A DNA stretch of 64,000 nt from Streptomyces sp. NBC_00078 (GCF_026343335.1 NZ_JAPELX010000001.1:1550001-1614000); one strand, 5' to 3'. Counted from the first letter of the stretch, positions 42,092 to 51,385 are shown. Numbers and translations are program-made. Notes: generated from the letters alone by a model not told the origin.

Positions 42092-42121
42092 GGGTTCTGG
42101 GGGCCGCCTCCCCCGGAACCC
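42092..42121. terminator. Bidirectional hairpin between membrane protein and HIT gene
   Basis: Arms 42092-42103 and 42110-42121 pair with one mismatch around a six-base loop. It lies between the stops of two convergent genes and can serve both. Confidence 0.75.
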
Positions 42122-42138
42122 GCTTCGGCTGACGGCGC

Positions 42139-42687
42139 TCAGGCCGTCGGCCAGGCCTCCGCGAGCATCTTCCGGGTGTCCGCCAGCAGCTGCGGCAGCA
42201 CCCGGGTGTGGCCGACGACCGGCATGAAGTTCGTGTCGCCTCCCCAGCGCGGGACGATGTGCTGGTGGAGGTGGGCGGCGATACCCGCGCCGGCCACCGA
42301 CCCCTGGTTCATGCCGATGTTGAAGCCCTGGGCGCCGGACGCGGTGCGCAGGGCCGTCATCGCCTGCTTGGTCAGGGCGGCGAGCTCGGCCGTCTCGGCG
42401 TCCGTGAGGTCCGTGTAGTCGGCGACGTGACGGTAGGGCACGACCATGAGGTGGCCGCCGTTGTACGGGTAGAGGTTGAGCACGGCGTACACCTGCTCGC
42501 CGCGCCGCACGACCAGCCCGTCCTCGTCGGACTTGGCCGGAATGGAGCAGAAGGGGCAGCCGTCGTCGGCACCCGGGCCGGTCGGCTTGTTCTCGCCCTG
42601 GATGTAGGCCATCCGGTGGGGCGTCCACAGACGCTGGAACGCGTCCTGGGTCCCCACTCCCCACTGCTGCTCCGGCTCACTCGTCAT
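42139..42687 (-). CDS. HIT family nucleotide hydrolase/transferase
   Basis: A 182-residue protein with the histidine-triad motif HLHQHIVPR near residue 140 and a CPFC pair near residues 44-47 that is common in this actinobacterial group. HIT proteins hydrolyse or phosphorolyse nucleotide phosphates such as AMP-amides or Ap4A. In actinobacteria this gene normally lies between thrS and pgsA; here the neighbourhood is kept but other genes have been inserted. The ATG at 42687 (MTSEPEQQWG) was chosen; another ATG four codons upstream is possible, and neither has a strong ribosome site. Confidence 0.92.
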   Translation of the reverse strand: MTSEPEQQWGVGTQDAFQRLWTPHRMAYIQGENKPTGPGADDGCPFCSIPAKSDEDGLVVRRGEQVYAVLNLYPYNGGHLMVVPYRHVADYTDLTDAETAELAALTKQAMTALRTASGAQGFNIGMNQGSVAGAGIAAHLHQHIVPRWGGDTNFMPVVGHTRVLPQLLADTRKMLAEAWPTA

Positions 42688-42766
42688 GCAGTGCAGCATA
42701 TTGCGTCGCCCGTTCGCGGCGTGTCGGCGGGGTTGCGGGAAAAGCCCGCCGGGCGAAGCTGGGGCA

Positions 42767-43423
42767 GTGGACGATGACCGTCGAGTGGCCCGCTGGCAGC
42801 GGCGCACGGAACTCCCGCTGGCGTTGGCGTCCCTGGCCTTCCTCGCCTCGTACGCGGTCTGGGTCCTGACCCCCGGCCTGCACGACGTGTGGGAGGACCT
42901 GTGTATCGCGGTGCTGCTGGCCTCCTGGGCGCTGTTCGCCGTCGACTACGCGGTGTCCTGGAGGCTGAGCGGGCGGCGGCTGGGTTTCGTGCGGACGCAC
43001 TGGCTGGACACAGTGGTGCTCATGCTGCCGTTGCTGCGGCCCCTGCGGGTCGTCAAGGTGTACGAAGCCGTGCAGCGGCGGCACGGCAAGCCACGGCTCG
43101 CGCTGCACGCACGGGTGATCGTGTACTCCGGGCTGGCGACGGTACTGCTCGGCTTCGCCGGCGCCCTCGCCGTCTACCAGCAGGAACGCGGGGCGCAGGG
43201 GGCGTCGATGCGGACGTTCGGGGACGCGATCTGGTGGACCTGCGAAACCCTCACCACGGTCGGCTACGGCGACATCACCCCGGTGACGCCGACAGGACGG
43301 CTGATCGCGGTCGGGATCATGGCCATCGGCCTGGCGCTGCTCGGCGCGGTGACCGGAACCTTCGCCTCCTGGCTGCTGCAGGTGTTCTCCCGGGAGGACG
43401 ACGAAAGGCCCCCGGGAAGCTGA
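42767..43423 (+). CDS. Voltage-gated-like potassium channel subunit
   Basis: A 218-residue membrane protein with about six spans. The selectivity filter is TVGYGD (164-169) in WWTCETLTTVGYGDITPVT. A fourth-span-like segment, LLRPLRVVKVYE (90-101), carries three spaced positive residues, fewer than classical voltage sensors. No C-terminal RCK/TrkA domain follows; the protein ends about 20 residues after the last span. The GTG at 42767 gives VDDDRRVARW. It is divergent from the HIT gene with 79 bp between starts. Confidence 0.93.
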   Translation: MDDDRRVARWQRRTELPLALASLAFLASYAVWVLTPGLHDVWEDLCIAVLLASWALFAVDYAVSWRLSGRRLGFVRTHWLDTVVLMLPLLRPLRVVKVYEAVQRRHGKPRLALHARVIVYSGLATVLLGFAGALAVYQQERGAQGASMRTFGDAIWWTCETLTTVGYGDITPVTPTGRLIAVGIMAIGLALLGAVTGTFASWLLQVFSREDDERPPGS

Positions 43424-43440
43424 TCTCCCGAGGGCCTTCG
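43402..43440. terminator. Hairpin at the 3' end of the channel gene
   Basis: Arms 43402-43417 and 43426-43440 pair with one bulge and one mismatch. The left arm lies within the last codons of the channel gene. Located between convergent genes, it probably ends both the channel and thrS transcripts. Confidence 0.7.
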
Positions 43441-43494
43441 TACAGGACGCCTCCGTACAGGACGCGTTCGTTCAGGACGCCTCCGTACAGCGCG
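43439..43494. repeat. 15-bp tandem repeat beside thrS stop
   Basis: Three full copies and one partial copy of CGTACAGGACGCCTC-like units run head to tail, with one or two changes each, between the channel hairpin and the thrS stop codon. Confidence 0.85.
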
Positions 43495-43499
43495 ACGGA

Positions 43500-45476
43500 T
43501 CAGACCTGCGTCCGGTCCTCCACGACCTTCGCGATCTTGGCGATGGCCTCGTCGAACGGGATGCCGTTCTCCTGTGAGCCGTCGCGGTAGCGGAAGGAGA
43601 CCGAACCGCCCGCCATGTCCTCGTCGCCCGCGATGACCATGAAGGGCACCTTCTGCTTCTGGGCGTTGCGGATCTTCTTCTGCATACGGTCGGAGGAGGA
43701 GTCGACCTCGACCCGCAGTCCCTGCTTCTTCGCGGCCGCGCCGAACTTCTCCAGGTACTCGACGTGCCCGTCGCCGATCGGGATGCCGACCGCCTGGACC
43801 GGGGCCAGCCACGCCGGGAAGGCGCCCGCGTAGTGCTCCAGGAGCACCGCGAAGAACCGCTCGATGGAGCCGAACAGCGCGCGGTGGATCATGACCGGGC
43901 GCTGCTTGGAGCCGTCCGGGCCCGTGTACTCCAGGTCGAAGCGCTCCGGCAGGTTGAAGTCGAGCTGGATCGTCGACATCTGCCAGGTGCGGCCGATGGC
44001 GTCCTTCGTCTGGACGGAGATCTTCGGGCCGTAGAAGGCGGCGCCGCCCGGGTCGGGAACGAGGGGCAGGCCCTGCTTCTCGGCGACCTGGCGGAGGGTC
44101 TCGGTGGCTTCTTCCCAGACCTCGTCCGAGCCGACGAACTTCTCCGGGTCCTTGGTGGAGAGCTCCAGGTAGAAGTCGGTCAGACCGTAGTCGCGCAGCA
44201 GGCCGAGGACGAAGGTGAGCGTCTTGTCGAGCTCGTCCGACATCTGCTCACGGGTGCAGTAGATGTGTGCGTCGTCCTGGGTGAAGCCACGGGCGCGGGT
44301 CAGACCGTGCACGACGCCCGACTTCTCGTACCGGTACACGGTCCCGAACTCGAAGAGGCGCAGCGGCAGTTCACGGTAGGAGCGGCCGCGGGCGTCGAAG
44401 ATCAGGTTGTGCATCGGGCAGTTCATGGGCTTGAGGTAGTAGTCCACGCCCTCGTCGAGCTGCATGGGCGGGTACATGCCGTCGGCGTACCAGTCCAGGT
44501 GCCCGGACGTCTCGAAGAGCTTCCCCTTCGTCGCGTGCGGGGTGTAGACGAACTCGTAGCCCTCCTGCTCGTGGCGGCGGCGCGAGTAGTCCTCCATCAC
44601 GCGGCGGACGATGCCGCCCTTGGGGTGGAAGACGGCGAGGCCGGAGCCGATCTGCTCGGGGATCGAGAACAGGTCCAGCTCGGAGCCCAGCTTGCGGTGG
44701 TCGCGCTTCTCGGCCTCGGCGAGGAAGTCGAGGTGCGCCTTCAGCTCGTCCTTGGAGGGCCAGGCGGTTCCGTAGATGCGCTGGAGCATCGGGTTCTTCT
44801 CGCTGCCGCGCCAGTAGGCGGCCGCGTTGCGCATCAGCTTGAACGCCGGGATGTTCCGGGTGGAGGGCAGGTGGGGACCGCGGCAGAGGTCCTTCCAGCA
44901 CAGGTCACCGGTCTTGGCGTCCAGGTTGTCGTAGATCGTCAGCTCACCGGCGCCGACCTCGACGTCCGCGCCGTCGTCGGAGGAGGCCGAGCCCTTGATG
45001 CCGATCAGCTCCAGCTTGTACGGCTCCGACGCCAGCTCCTCGCGGGCGGCCTCGTCGGTGACCACACGGCGGGAGAACTTCTGCCCCCGCTTCTGGATCT
45101 CCTGCATCTTCTTCTCGATGGCCTTGAGATCCTCGGGCGTGAACGGCTTCTCGACGTCGAAGTCGTAGTAGAAACCGTCCTTGACCGGCGGGCCGATGCC
45201 CAGCTTGGCCTCGGGGAACAGCTCCTGCACGGCCTGCGCCATCACGTGCGCGGTGGAGTGGCGCAGGATGTTCAGGCCGTCCTCGGAGGTGATCTCCACC
45301 GGCTCCACGACCTCGCCCTCGGCCGGCACGTAGGCCAGGTCCTTGAGGTCGCCGCTCACGCGCGCGGCGACGATCGAGCGCTCGCCGGCGAAGAGCTCGG
45401 CGGCCGTAGTCCCCGTCGTCACCACGCGCTCTTCCCGCTCGGAATCGCGTTGGATGATCACACGGACGTCTGACAC
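43500..45476 (-). CDS. thrS: Threonine--tRNA ligase
   Basis: ThrS charges tRNA-Thr and hydrolyses mischarged Ser-tRNA. The 658-residue product has the N-terminal TGS domain, the editing domain with HSTAH (zinc-like HxxxH) and CRGPHLP, the catalytic core with the zinc Cys in PMNCPMH, motif 2 ([23 protein letters not shown], spanning core contacts) and motif 3, and a C-terminal anticodon domain. GTG at 45476. I looked for a T-box or structured leader in the 120 bp upstream and saw none. Confidence 0.97.
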   Translation of the reverse strand: MSDVRVIIQRDSEREERVVTTGTTAAELFAGERSIVAARVSGDLKDLAYVPAEGEVVEPVEITSEDGLNILRHSTAHVMAQAVQELFPEAKLGIGPPVKDGFYYDFDVEKPFTPEDLKAIEKKMQEIQKRGQKFSRRVVTDEAAREELASEPYKLELIGIKGSASSDDGADVEVGAGELTIYDNLDAKTGDLCWKDLCRGPHLPSTRNIPAFKLMRNAAAYWRGSEKNPMLQRIYGTAWPSKDELKAHLDFLAEAEKRDHRKLGSELDLFSIPEQIGSGLAVFHPKGGIVRRVMEDYSRRRHEQEGYEFVYTPHATKGKLFETSGHLDWYADGMYPPMQLDEGVDYYLKPMNCPMHNLIFDARGRSYRELPLRLFEFGTVYRYEKSGVVHGLTRARGFTQDDAHIYCTREQMSDELDKTLTFVLGLLRDYGLTDFYLELSTKDPEKFVGSDEVWEEATETLRQVAEKQGLPLVPDPGGAAFYGPKISVQTKDAIGRTWQMSTIQLDFNLPERFDLEYTGPDGSKQRPVMIHRALFGSIERFFAVLLEHYAGAFPAWLAPVQAVGIPIGDGHVEYLEKFGAAAKKQGLRVEVDSSSDRMQKKIRNAQKQKVPFMVIAGDEDMAGGSVSFRYRDGSQENGIPFDEAIAKIAKVVEDRTQV

Positions 45477-45596
45477 CGGTCTCTCCTGACTGAAGGTGGC
45501 TGCGGCGCCATACCAGGAGCGCGCGCAATAGGGGATCGTACCGACCCCGACCCTCCGACCGCGAAACGGTTGCCCTTCGAGAAGACCAGTCCGGGA

Positions 45597-46832
45597 TCAG
45601 TCGCAGTCGTCCCCGCTGCACGCCTCCTCGAAGAAGTCGAGATTCTCCTGCAGCGACTTCATCAGCCGGTCCCGCTCCGCCTCCTCCACCTGTACCGGCG
45701 CGACCCCCGAGGCCCCCGTCAGCCGCCGGAAGCCGCCCCGGCTCTCCAGCCGCCCGTGCAGCCGTACCGGCAGTCCCACGAGGTGGGCGTGGCCCGCGAT
45801 GCGGTAGTCCTCCTCGTCCAGCGTGATCCGGACGTGCGGGACCTCGGCTCCCGCGATCACGCGCAGTCGTACGCTGCCCTCGCCGCGCGTTCCCGACCTG
45901 CGCATCCGCACCACGGTGCCGGTGATCCGGACGGGCACGGACGGCTCCTCGCGCAGATAGCGGGCCCCGGCCTCGCGCAGCGCCGGCAGGTCGCCGGGCG
46001 AGAACTCGACGGGCTCGGCGGTGGCCGCGCAGCCCTCGGGAACGCCGGCGGCCGGCGCCCACTCCACCCCGATCCTGGCCCCCTCGGTGCCGCGCACCAG
46101 GGAGATCAACGCTTCGGTCAGCTCCCGGCTCACACCCGCCTCGACGGCGCCTTCGAAGGCGTCCATGCCACCGGTGGCCCGCTGGTAGTCGATGGCCTCG
46201 CGGGCTGCGTACAGGGCCTGGTGGAGGCGTACGGCGAGCGGCCGTCCGGTACCCACGGGAACGAACGCGGTGAGCCGGCCGTCACCGGCCGCGGGTCCGA
46301 CGAGGACACTCTCCAGCAGCGCAGCGGCGGCCCGGCGGTGCCGTACGCCGTAATAGCCCGCACGTGCGCGCGTGGCGAGCGCCGCGGCGAGCAGCATCTG
46401 GCGGGCGGCGCCGCGCAGTTGTTCCTCGACGGTCCAGGGCGCGGAGTCGGCCGGTCCGGTCGGTGCGTCCCGCCACCAGCGGATCTCGTCACTGGGCACG
46501 GCGAGTCCGACCAGTACCTCGCGCGCGGAGGGCGTGCCGCTGCGGGTCAGAGCGAGCAGCGCCTCGCCGAGCAGGTCGTCGCTGTCGGGGAAGGCGCGGC
46601 TCTCGGGCACGAGCAGGCTCGTCCCGCCGCCTCCGGGGCCGGGCGGGGTCCAGCGGCCGTACCGTCCGGCGGCTCCGCCGCGGCGCTGCCAGCCGTGCCG
46701 GTGCAGCAGGGCGCTGAGGACGGCGGGGTCGACCTGGCCGGGCTCGGGAGAACGGTGCCAGGCGGCCGCGGCGATGTCGTCCGGGTGCGGCCTCACCGGC
46801 CGGGCCGGCTCCTCGAGGGGGCGGTGCGTCAT
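45597..46832 (-). CDS. Uncharacterised 411-residue protein partnered with DUF4365 protein
   Basis: I cannot assign a family. The N-terminus is Pro/Gly-rich with WHRSPEPGQVDPAVLSALLHRHGWQRRGG. The middle is helical and rich in Ala and Arg. The last ~110 residues look like a small beta-barrel: VRITGTVVRMRRSG, then VRITLDEEDYRIAGHAHLVGLPVRLHGRL, then FRRLTGASGVAPVQV, and the protein ends in an acidic tail with two cysteines. The ATG at 46832 overlaps the DUF4365 stop by four bases (ATGA), so the two proteins are made together. The frame extends far upstream but only as antisense of other genes. Confidence 0.8.
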   Translation of the reverse strand: MTHRPLEEPARPVRPHPDDIAAAAWHRSPEPGQVDPAVLSALLHRHGWQRRGGAAGRYGRWTPPGPGGGGTSLLVPESRAFPDSDDLLGEALLALTRSGTPSAREVLVGLAVPSDEIRWWRDAPTGPADSAPWTVEEQLRGAARQMLLAAALATRARAGYYGVRHRRAAAALLESVLVGPAAGDGRLTAFVPVGTGRPLAVRLHQALYAAREAIDYQRATGGMDAFEGAVEAGVSRELTEALISLVRGTEGARIGVEWAPAAGVPEGCAATAEPVEFSPGDLPALREAGARYLREEPSVPVRITGTVVRMRRSGTRGEGSVRLRVIAGAEVPHVRITLDEEDYRIAGHAHLVGLPVRLHGRLESRGGFRRLTGASGVAPVQVEEAERDRLMKSLQENLDFFEEACSGDDCD

Positions 46833-47395
46833 GGTCTGCCTCCCGACCCGACCCGCGTCATGATCTCGCACAGCGCGCGGTCGTCGAAGATGCGTGAGGT
46901 CGGTATCCGCACGGTGGTCCGGGTCCGGCCGGTGACCGCCTGCCCGGCGAGGTTGACCCAGTAGCAGCAGTGCCGCAGGTCGAGGCGGTCGTGGCTGGCC
47001 CGAAGCCACTCGTCCTGCGATCTCGGGACGAGCATCACGACCAGGATCTTGTGCACCGAGACGGGCGTGCGCGCGAGTTTGCGCAGGTGGTCGTTGTCGA
47101 GCGTGAAGGAGAAGGAGCGGCCCGGTGGGTTCGGCGGGACCTGGTAGGTGCACTTCAGCTGCACCTTGATGGTCACCTCGTCGTCGACGGTGTGCCCGGG
47201 TGAACCGTGACTGACGTGCCAGTCGATGCCGTTGTCCGGAAAGGGCTGTGACAGCGAGCAGCCGGCCGCCGCGGCGACGGCGTGCAGATAGCCCACCTGC
47301 AGTGTCTCCATGCACGCGGTGGTGGCGAGTGTGCCGCGAAGGGGCCCCGTGCGTTCGGGCAGCAGCCCGCCCCGCTCGGGCTGCGCTATCGCCAT
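46829..47395 (-). CDS. DUF4365 domain protein (PD-(D/E)xK nuclease-like)
   Basis: A 188-residue protein. The DUF4365 core shows the acidic and basic residues expected of a PD-(D/E)xK-type fold: Glu30 in a helix, Asp58 in NGIDWHVSHG, and the Gln-x-Lys motif VQLKCT (Gln79, Lys81). DUF4365 proteins are often fused to or found beside DNA-related functions, but no activity is settled. The rest (DNDHLRKLARTPVSVHKILVVMLVP, then HCCYWVNLAG) fits the family. ATG at 47395. First gene of a two-gene unit; a DnaQ-like exonuclease is divergent 169 bp away. Confidence 0.82.
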   Translation of the reverse strand: MAIAQPERGGLLPERTGPLRGTLATTACMETLQVGYLHAVAAAAGCSLSQPFPDNGIDWHVSHGSPGHTVDDEVTIKVQLKCTYQVPPNPPGRSFSFTLDNDHLRKLARTPVSVHKILVVMLVPRSQDEWLRASHDRLDLRHCCYWVNLAGQAVTGRTRTTVRIPTSRIFDDRALCEIMTRVGSGGRP

Positions 47396-47564
47396 GACCA
47401 AACAGCCTTCCAAGCCAAGTGAATCCCCGTATCGGGCCGCTGAACTGCAAAGACCCGTACTCCTGTTGTGTCCTTCCGGCGTACGGCGCAAACAGCCCGG
47501 GTATCACCAAACAGGCAGAAGACGGGACGTCAGCTGCCGTGGGTGAACGAGGAGTTGTGTTGGC

Positions 47565-48290
47565 ATGACGTGCTGGTACGAGGGGCCCTTGGCCGCTTTC
47601 GACACCGAGACCACGGGCGTTGACGTCGAGACCGACCGGATCGTGTCGGCCGCCGTCGTCGTCCAGGACGCCCCGGGCGCACGGCCCCGGGTGTCCCGTT
47701 GGCTGGTCAACCCGGGTGTGCCCGTCCCCGAAGGGGCGACGGCGGTGCACGGGCTGACGGACGAACACCTGCAGCGCAACGGCCGCTGGCCGGCGCCGGT
47801 GGTGTACGAGATAGCGGAGGCGCTGGCCGAGCAGGCGGCGATGGCCCGCCCGCTGGTCGTGATGAACGCGCCCTTCGATCTGACGCTCCTGGACCGCGAG
47901 TTGCGCCGCCATCGCGCCTCGCCGCTCGACCGCTGGTTCGAGGCGTCGACGCTGCGCGTGCTCGACCCGCGCGTCCTCGACAAGCACCTTGACCGCTACC
48001 GCAAGGGCCGCCGCACCCTGACCGACCTGTGCGCGCACTACGGCGTCACCCTGGAGGGCGCGCACGACGCGGCCGCGGACGCTCTGGCCGCGCTGGACGT
48101 CGTACGGGCCCTCGGGCGCCGTTTCGCCACCCGGCTGGAACGTCTCTCTCCCGCCGAACTGCACACCCTGCAGACGACGTGGCACGCCGCCCAGGCCCGC
48201 GGACTGCAGGCGTGGTTCGCCAAGAGCGGCACGCCGGAGGTGGTGAACACCGCGTGGCCCCTGCGACCGGACCTGCCCGCGGCAGCGTGA
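47565..48290 (+). CDS. DnaQ-type 3'-5' exonuclease
   Basis: A 241-residue DEDDh exonuclease similar to the proofreading epsilon subunit. Exo I is FDTETTG (Asp13, Glu15), exo II is MNAPFDLTLL and exo III is HDAAADALA. The start MTCWYEGPLAAFDTETTG is at the ATG 47565. No polymerase-binding C-terminal domain is obvious, so it may act alone on DNA or RNA ends. The 169 bp upstream are shared with the divergent DUF4365 unit. Confidence 0.92.
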   Translation: MTCWYEGPLAAFDTETTGVDVETDRIVSAAVVVQDAPGARPRVSRWLVNPGVPVPEGATAVHGLTDEHLQRNGRWPAPVVYEIAEALAEQAAMARPLVVMNAPFDLTLLDRELRRHRASPLDRWFEASTLRVLDPRVLDKHLDRYRKGRRTLTDLCAHYGVTLEGAHDAAADALAALDVVRALGRRFATRLERLSPAELHTLQTTWHAAQARGLQAWFAKSGTPEVVNTAWPLRPDLPAAA

Positions 48291-48314
48291 CGAAAGCCGG
48301 CGCAGAACACAAAA

Positions 48315-48356
48315 AGAGCGACGTGGTCCGCGTATTCTGCGGACCTACGTCGCTCT
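48315..48356 (-). terminator. Intrinsic terminator of the first tRNA-Val gene
   Basis: Arms 48315-48331 and 48339-48356 pair with one bulged base. On the minus strand the hairpin is followed by a run of five T residues, a classical intrinsic terminator and rare in this GC-rich sequence. It directly follows the tRNA. Confidence 0.88.
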
Positions 48357-48364
48357 CCCGGGTG

Positions 48365-48436
48365 TGGGCGATACTGGGTTCGAACCAGTGACCTCTTCGG
48401 TGTGAACGAAGCGCTCTCCCACTGAGCTAATCGCCC
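48365..48436 (-). tRNA. tRNA-Val (anticodon CAC)
   Basis: The minus strand folds into a full cloverleaf: acceptor GGGCGAT/ATCGCCC, D arm AGCTCAGTGGGAGAGC, anticodon arm CTTCG-TTCACAC-CGAAG, and T arm CTGGTTCGAACCCAG with TTCGAA. The anticodon CAC reads GUG valine codons, the commonest valine codon type in high-GC genomes. The 3' CCA is not encoded. It is apparently identical to the copy at 58.6 kb. Confidence 0.97.
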
Positions 48437-48475
48437 GGGAACGGACTGAACAATACAGGTCCCCGCGGGCTTCGT

Positions 48476-48922
48476 TCAAACCGCTCGAAGGTGGGCGGCC
48501 AGCCCTCGCCGTCCGGCCCGCATCATCAGCCGGTGATTGACGCGGAACACCGGCCTCCCCGGTACGGCCAGCCGCCGCAGCAGCGGCTTGTGCACGTCGA
48601 CGACCTGCTCGTAGCGGGCGAGGGTGCCGGTGCCGGCCGCGGTGATCGTCCAGCGCGCCCAGCCCTCGATGTCGCCGGACATGGCGATCTCCAGGACCCC
48701 CGCGGCGGGATCGCGGCGCGTCTCACGGGCGGTGAAGCGCAGGTCGTACGGGAGGAGGGACCGGATCCGGATGACGCCGGTGGTGTCGTCGAGCCGGATC
48801 ACCTCCCGCACCTGGGGCCACCACCGGGGGTACTCCTCGGCCCGCTCCAGTGCCTCGTACACGGTGGCGGGCGGCGCCGGCAGGGCCCATCGGCTGCGGA
48901 AGCGGTAGTGCGTCCAGTCCAT
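48476..48922 (-). CDS. SRPBCC (START/polyketide-cyclase-like) family protein
   Basis: A 148-residue single-domain protein with the SRPBCC ligand-pocket fold: MDWTHYRFRSRWALPAPPATVYEALERAEEYPRWWPQVREV at the start is the typical first strand and helix pair, and WARWTITAAGTGTLARYEQVVDV is a later strand set. No ligand can be named. ATG at 48922 matches the family start. It lies just upstream of the tRNA in the same direction and diverges from the large membrane protein. Confidence 0.85.
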   Translation of the reverse strand: MDWTHYRFRSRWALPAPPATVYEALERAEEYPRWWPQVREVIRLDDTTGVIRIRSLLPYDLRFTARETRRDPAAGVLEIAMSGDIEGWARWTITAAGTGTLARYEQVVDVHKPLLRRLAVPGRPVFRVNHRLMMRAGRRGLAAHLRAV

Positions 48923-49024
48923 GGGGGGAGTGTGCCCGTGCGCAGGGCGTTTGCGCGGGATCTGAGTACCGTCTGAGTACCCGCGCTCATGTCGTACGAC
49001 GTGACGCCGACCACACTCCGTGGC

Positions 49025-51385
49025 ATGACGCATGTTCCGCCCCCGGCCGAGGAGTTGCGGCTCCTGGATGCCGAGCTCTGGCAACTCGACGCCCGCAGGG
49101 CGCAGTTGCTGCATCGCCGTGCCTGGTTGGTCGCCGCGCTCCAGCCGGAGCGCCCGGCCGGCCCGGTGCCGCCGTCACCTGTCGGGCCGTCCCGCCCGGA
49201 GGCCACGGCGCCCGGCGTGCAGAACGTGCTCCTCCTGCTCGGCGGCGTCCTGCTCACCGTCGCGGCGATGGTGTTCACGCTGGTCAGCTGGGGGCACATG
49301 GGGATCGCGGGGCGGGCGCTCGTCCTCGGCGCGATCACGTTGGCGGCGCTCGGCGCGCCGGTGCTCCTGCTGAAGCGCGGACTGCGTTCGACGGCCGAGT
49401 CGGTGGCCGGTCTGGCGCTGGCTCTGACGGTGCTTGACGCGTACGCCGTACACCAGGTCGCCTTCGCGGGGACCGGGGGCGCGGGGTACACGGCGGTCGC
49501 CGCGGTGCTGCTGGCAGGGCTCTGGGCGGCCTACGGCCTGCTGCCGCGGGCGACCGAGCTGCGTCTGCCCCTGCCCGCCACGCTGGCCGCGGCCCAACTC
49601 CCGCTGCTCTGCTGGGCGGTCTCGGCCACGTCGGGTCCGTACTGGATCACGGCCGCGCTGCTGGTGACGGCCGGGCTCGACACAGGCGTGACGCTCCGCG
49701 TGACCACCACGACGGTACGCGTCCTTGCCGCCCTCGGTGCCTACGGCGCCGGTGCCTGGGGCGCGTTGGCGGCCGGCTGGCTCTCCTGCGACGCGGCCGG
49801 CCCGAGCGCCGCCGCCCGTGCGGCGGCGCTCCTCCTCCTCGCCGCGGCGATCGCACTGGGCGCCGCCCGGCAGCTGCCGAATCCGGCCGCGGCGACGGGC
49901 AACGCGATGGCGGGCGGTCTGCTCCTGGTCGCGGCGGGCGGTGGCGTGCTGCGGGCGGCACTGCCCGGAGGGTGGACCGTGCCGGGGTATCTGGCCTGCG
50001 GTGTCGCACTGTTGGCGGTGGCGCGGGTGCGGCTTCCGGAGCCCGTACGGCGTGGTGTCGTCCGGGCCTCCGGTGCCGTGCAGGCGGCCGCCGTCGCCTG
50101 CGCCGTGCCGCTGGTCCTGGTCGCGCTGCCCGGTCCGCTGGGCTGGGCGGCCGAGCCGTGGTCCGGTGCGCCGTCGGACGCGCGTGCCGCGGTGACCGTC
50201 CACATGCCGTGGCCGCCCTACCCGGGCCAGCTGCTCCTCGGCCCGATGGCCGTCGCCGTGCTCGCCCTCCTGGTCCGCGGCGAGGCCCGTCGGCCATGGG
50301 CGTCGACCGGCGCGGCCTGCCTCGCCTGGGTCACCGTCATGACCGCGCCGGCCGTGCTCCGACTCCCCTACTCCGCGGCCCTGTTGCTACAGGGGGCGGC
50401 GACCGCCGCGGCCCTCGCGGGGGCAGCCTTCCTCGTTCTGCCGAGGACAGCCACCGCTCTCGCCCTGATCAGCTCCGTCTTCCTCACCTTCCTCTCGCTG
50501 CCTTCCCAGACGGCGACGCTCACGGTGCTGTCGGTCCTGACGGCCCTGTTCGCGGCCGCCTCGCAGCGGCCGCACCTCACGCCCGTCACCGCACCGGCCG
50601 GGCTCGTGTACGCCGCCGCGCTCGCGTGCGCGACAGGTGCGGCGGCGGGCTGGCAGGCCCAGCACACGGCGCTGCTGGTCCTGGCGGTCCCGGTGGCCGC
50701 GGCCCTGCTCGCCGCGCGCCTGGGCGAAACCCGCGCGCGCGTGCCGGTCGAAGCGACCGGAGCGACCGCCGCTCTGCTCGCCATCGGCCTCACGACCGCC
50801 GCCCCGCAGATGCTCGCCCTGGTGCTGGCACTGTGCGCAGTGATCGCGGCCGGCACGGCCGTACGCTCTGAGCGCAGGCCGGTCGGCTACGCGGCGGCCG
50901 TACTGTTCCTGCTGGCCACATGGGTACGCCTGGCCGCCTGGGATGTCGGCACCGTGGAGGCGTACACGCTCCCGGTCACCGTCACGGCGCTGTGCGTCGG
51001 CGTGTGGCGCAGGTCCCGCGATCCGCTGGCGTCGTCCTGGACGGCGTACGGCGCCGGTCTCGCCGCCACTCTGCTGCCGAGCCTCGCCGCGGCCTGGAAC
51101 GACCCGCACGGGACGCGCCCGCTGCTGCTGGGCTCGGCGGCCCTGCTGATCACCCTGCTGGGCGCCCGCCATCGCCTCCAGGCACCCCTCGTACTCGGCG
51201 GTTCGGTGCTGGTCCTGGACGCACTGCACGAACTCGCCCCGTATCTGGCCCAGTGGGCGGGCGCACTCCCCCGCTGGGTACCGCCCGCCCTGGCCGGCCT
51301 GCTCCTGCTCGCCCTGGGCGCAACATACGAACGCCGCCTGCGAGATGCCCGGCGGGTACGGAACCTCCTGACGAACATGCACTGA
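49025..51385 (+). CDS. Large polytopic membrane protein (SCO7613 C-terminal-like)
   Basis: A 786-residue protein with about 20 or more hydrophobic segments of low-complexity Ala/Leu/Val/Gly composition. A short soluble N-terminus (EELRLLDAELWQLDARRAQLLHRRAWLV, about 8-36) resembles the helical hairpin found in related Streptomyces proteins annotated 'SCO7613 C-terminal domain'. No transporter signature or catalytic motif is visible, and function is unknown. The ATG at 49025 is my choice; an ATG 12 codons earlier (48989) is possible, and neither has a good ribosome site. It converges on the lyase-like gene. Confidence 0.8.
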   Translation: MTHVPPPAEELRLLDAELWQLDARRAQLLHRRAWLVAALQPERPAGPVPPSPVGPSRPEATAPGVQNVLLLLGGVLLTVAAMVFTLVSWGHMGIAGRALVLGAITLAALGAPVLLLKRGLRSTAESVAGLALALTVLDAYAVHQVAFAGTGGAGYTAVAAVLLAGLWAAYGLLPRATELRLPLPATLAAAQLPLLCWAVSATSGPYWITAALLVTAGLDTGVTLRVTTTTVRVLAALGAYGAGAWGALAAGWLSCDAAGPSAAARAAALLLLAAAIALGAARQLPNPAAATGNAMAGGLLLVAAGGGVLRAALPGGWTVPGYLACGVALLAVARVRLPEPVRRGVVRASGAVQAAAVACAVPLVLVALPGPLGWAAEPWSGAPSDARAAVTVHMPWPPYPGQLLLGPMAVAVLALLVRGEARRPWASTGAACLAWVTVMTAPAVLRLPYSAALLLQGAATAAALAGAAFLVLPRTATALALISSVFLTFLSLPSQTATLTVLSVLTALFAAASQRPHLTPVTAPAGLVYAAALACATGAAAGWQAQHTALLVLAVPVAAALLAARLGETRARVPVEATGATAALLAIGLTTAAPQMLALVLALCAVIAAGTAVRSERRPVGYAAAVLFLLATWVRLAAWDVGTVEAYTLPVTVTALCVGVWRRSRDPLASSWTAYGAGLAATLLPSLAAAWNDPHGTRPLLLGSAALLITLLGARHRLQAPLVLGGSVLVLDALHELAPYLAQWAGALPRWVPPALAGLLLLALGATYERRLRDARRVRNLLTNMH

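Noticed and set aside
45477..45596. T-box or attenuator upstream of thrS
   Set aside because: The 120 bp contain no T-box consensus, specifier loop or terminator/antiterminator pair that I can see.
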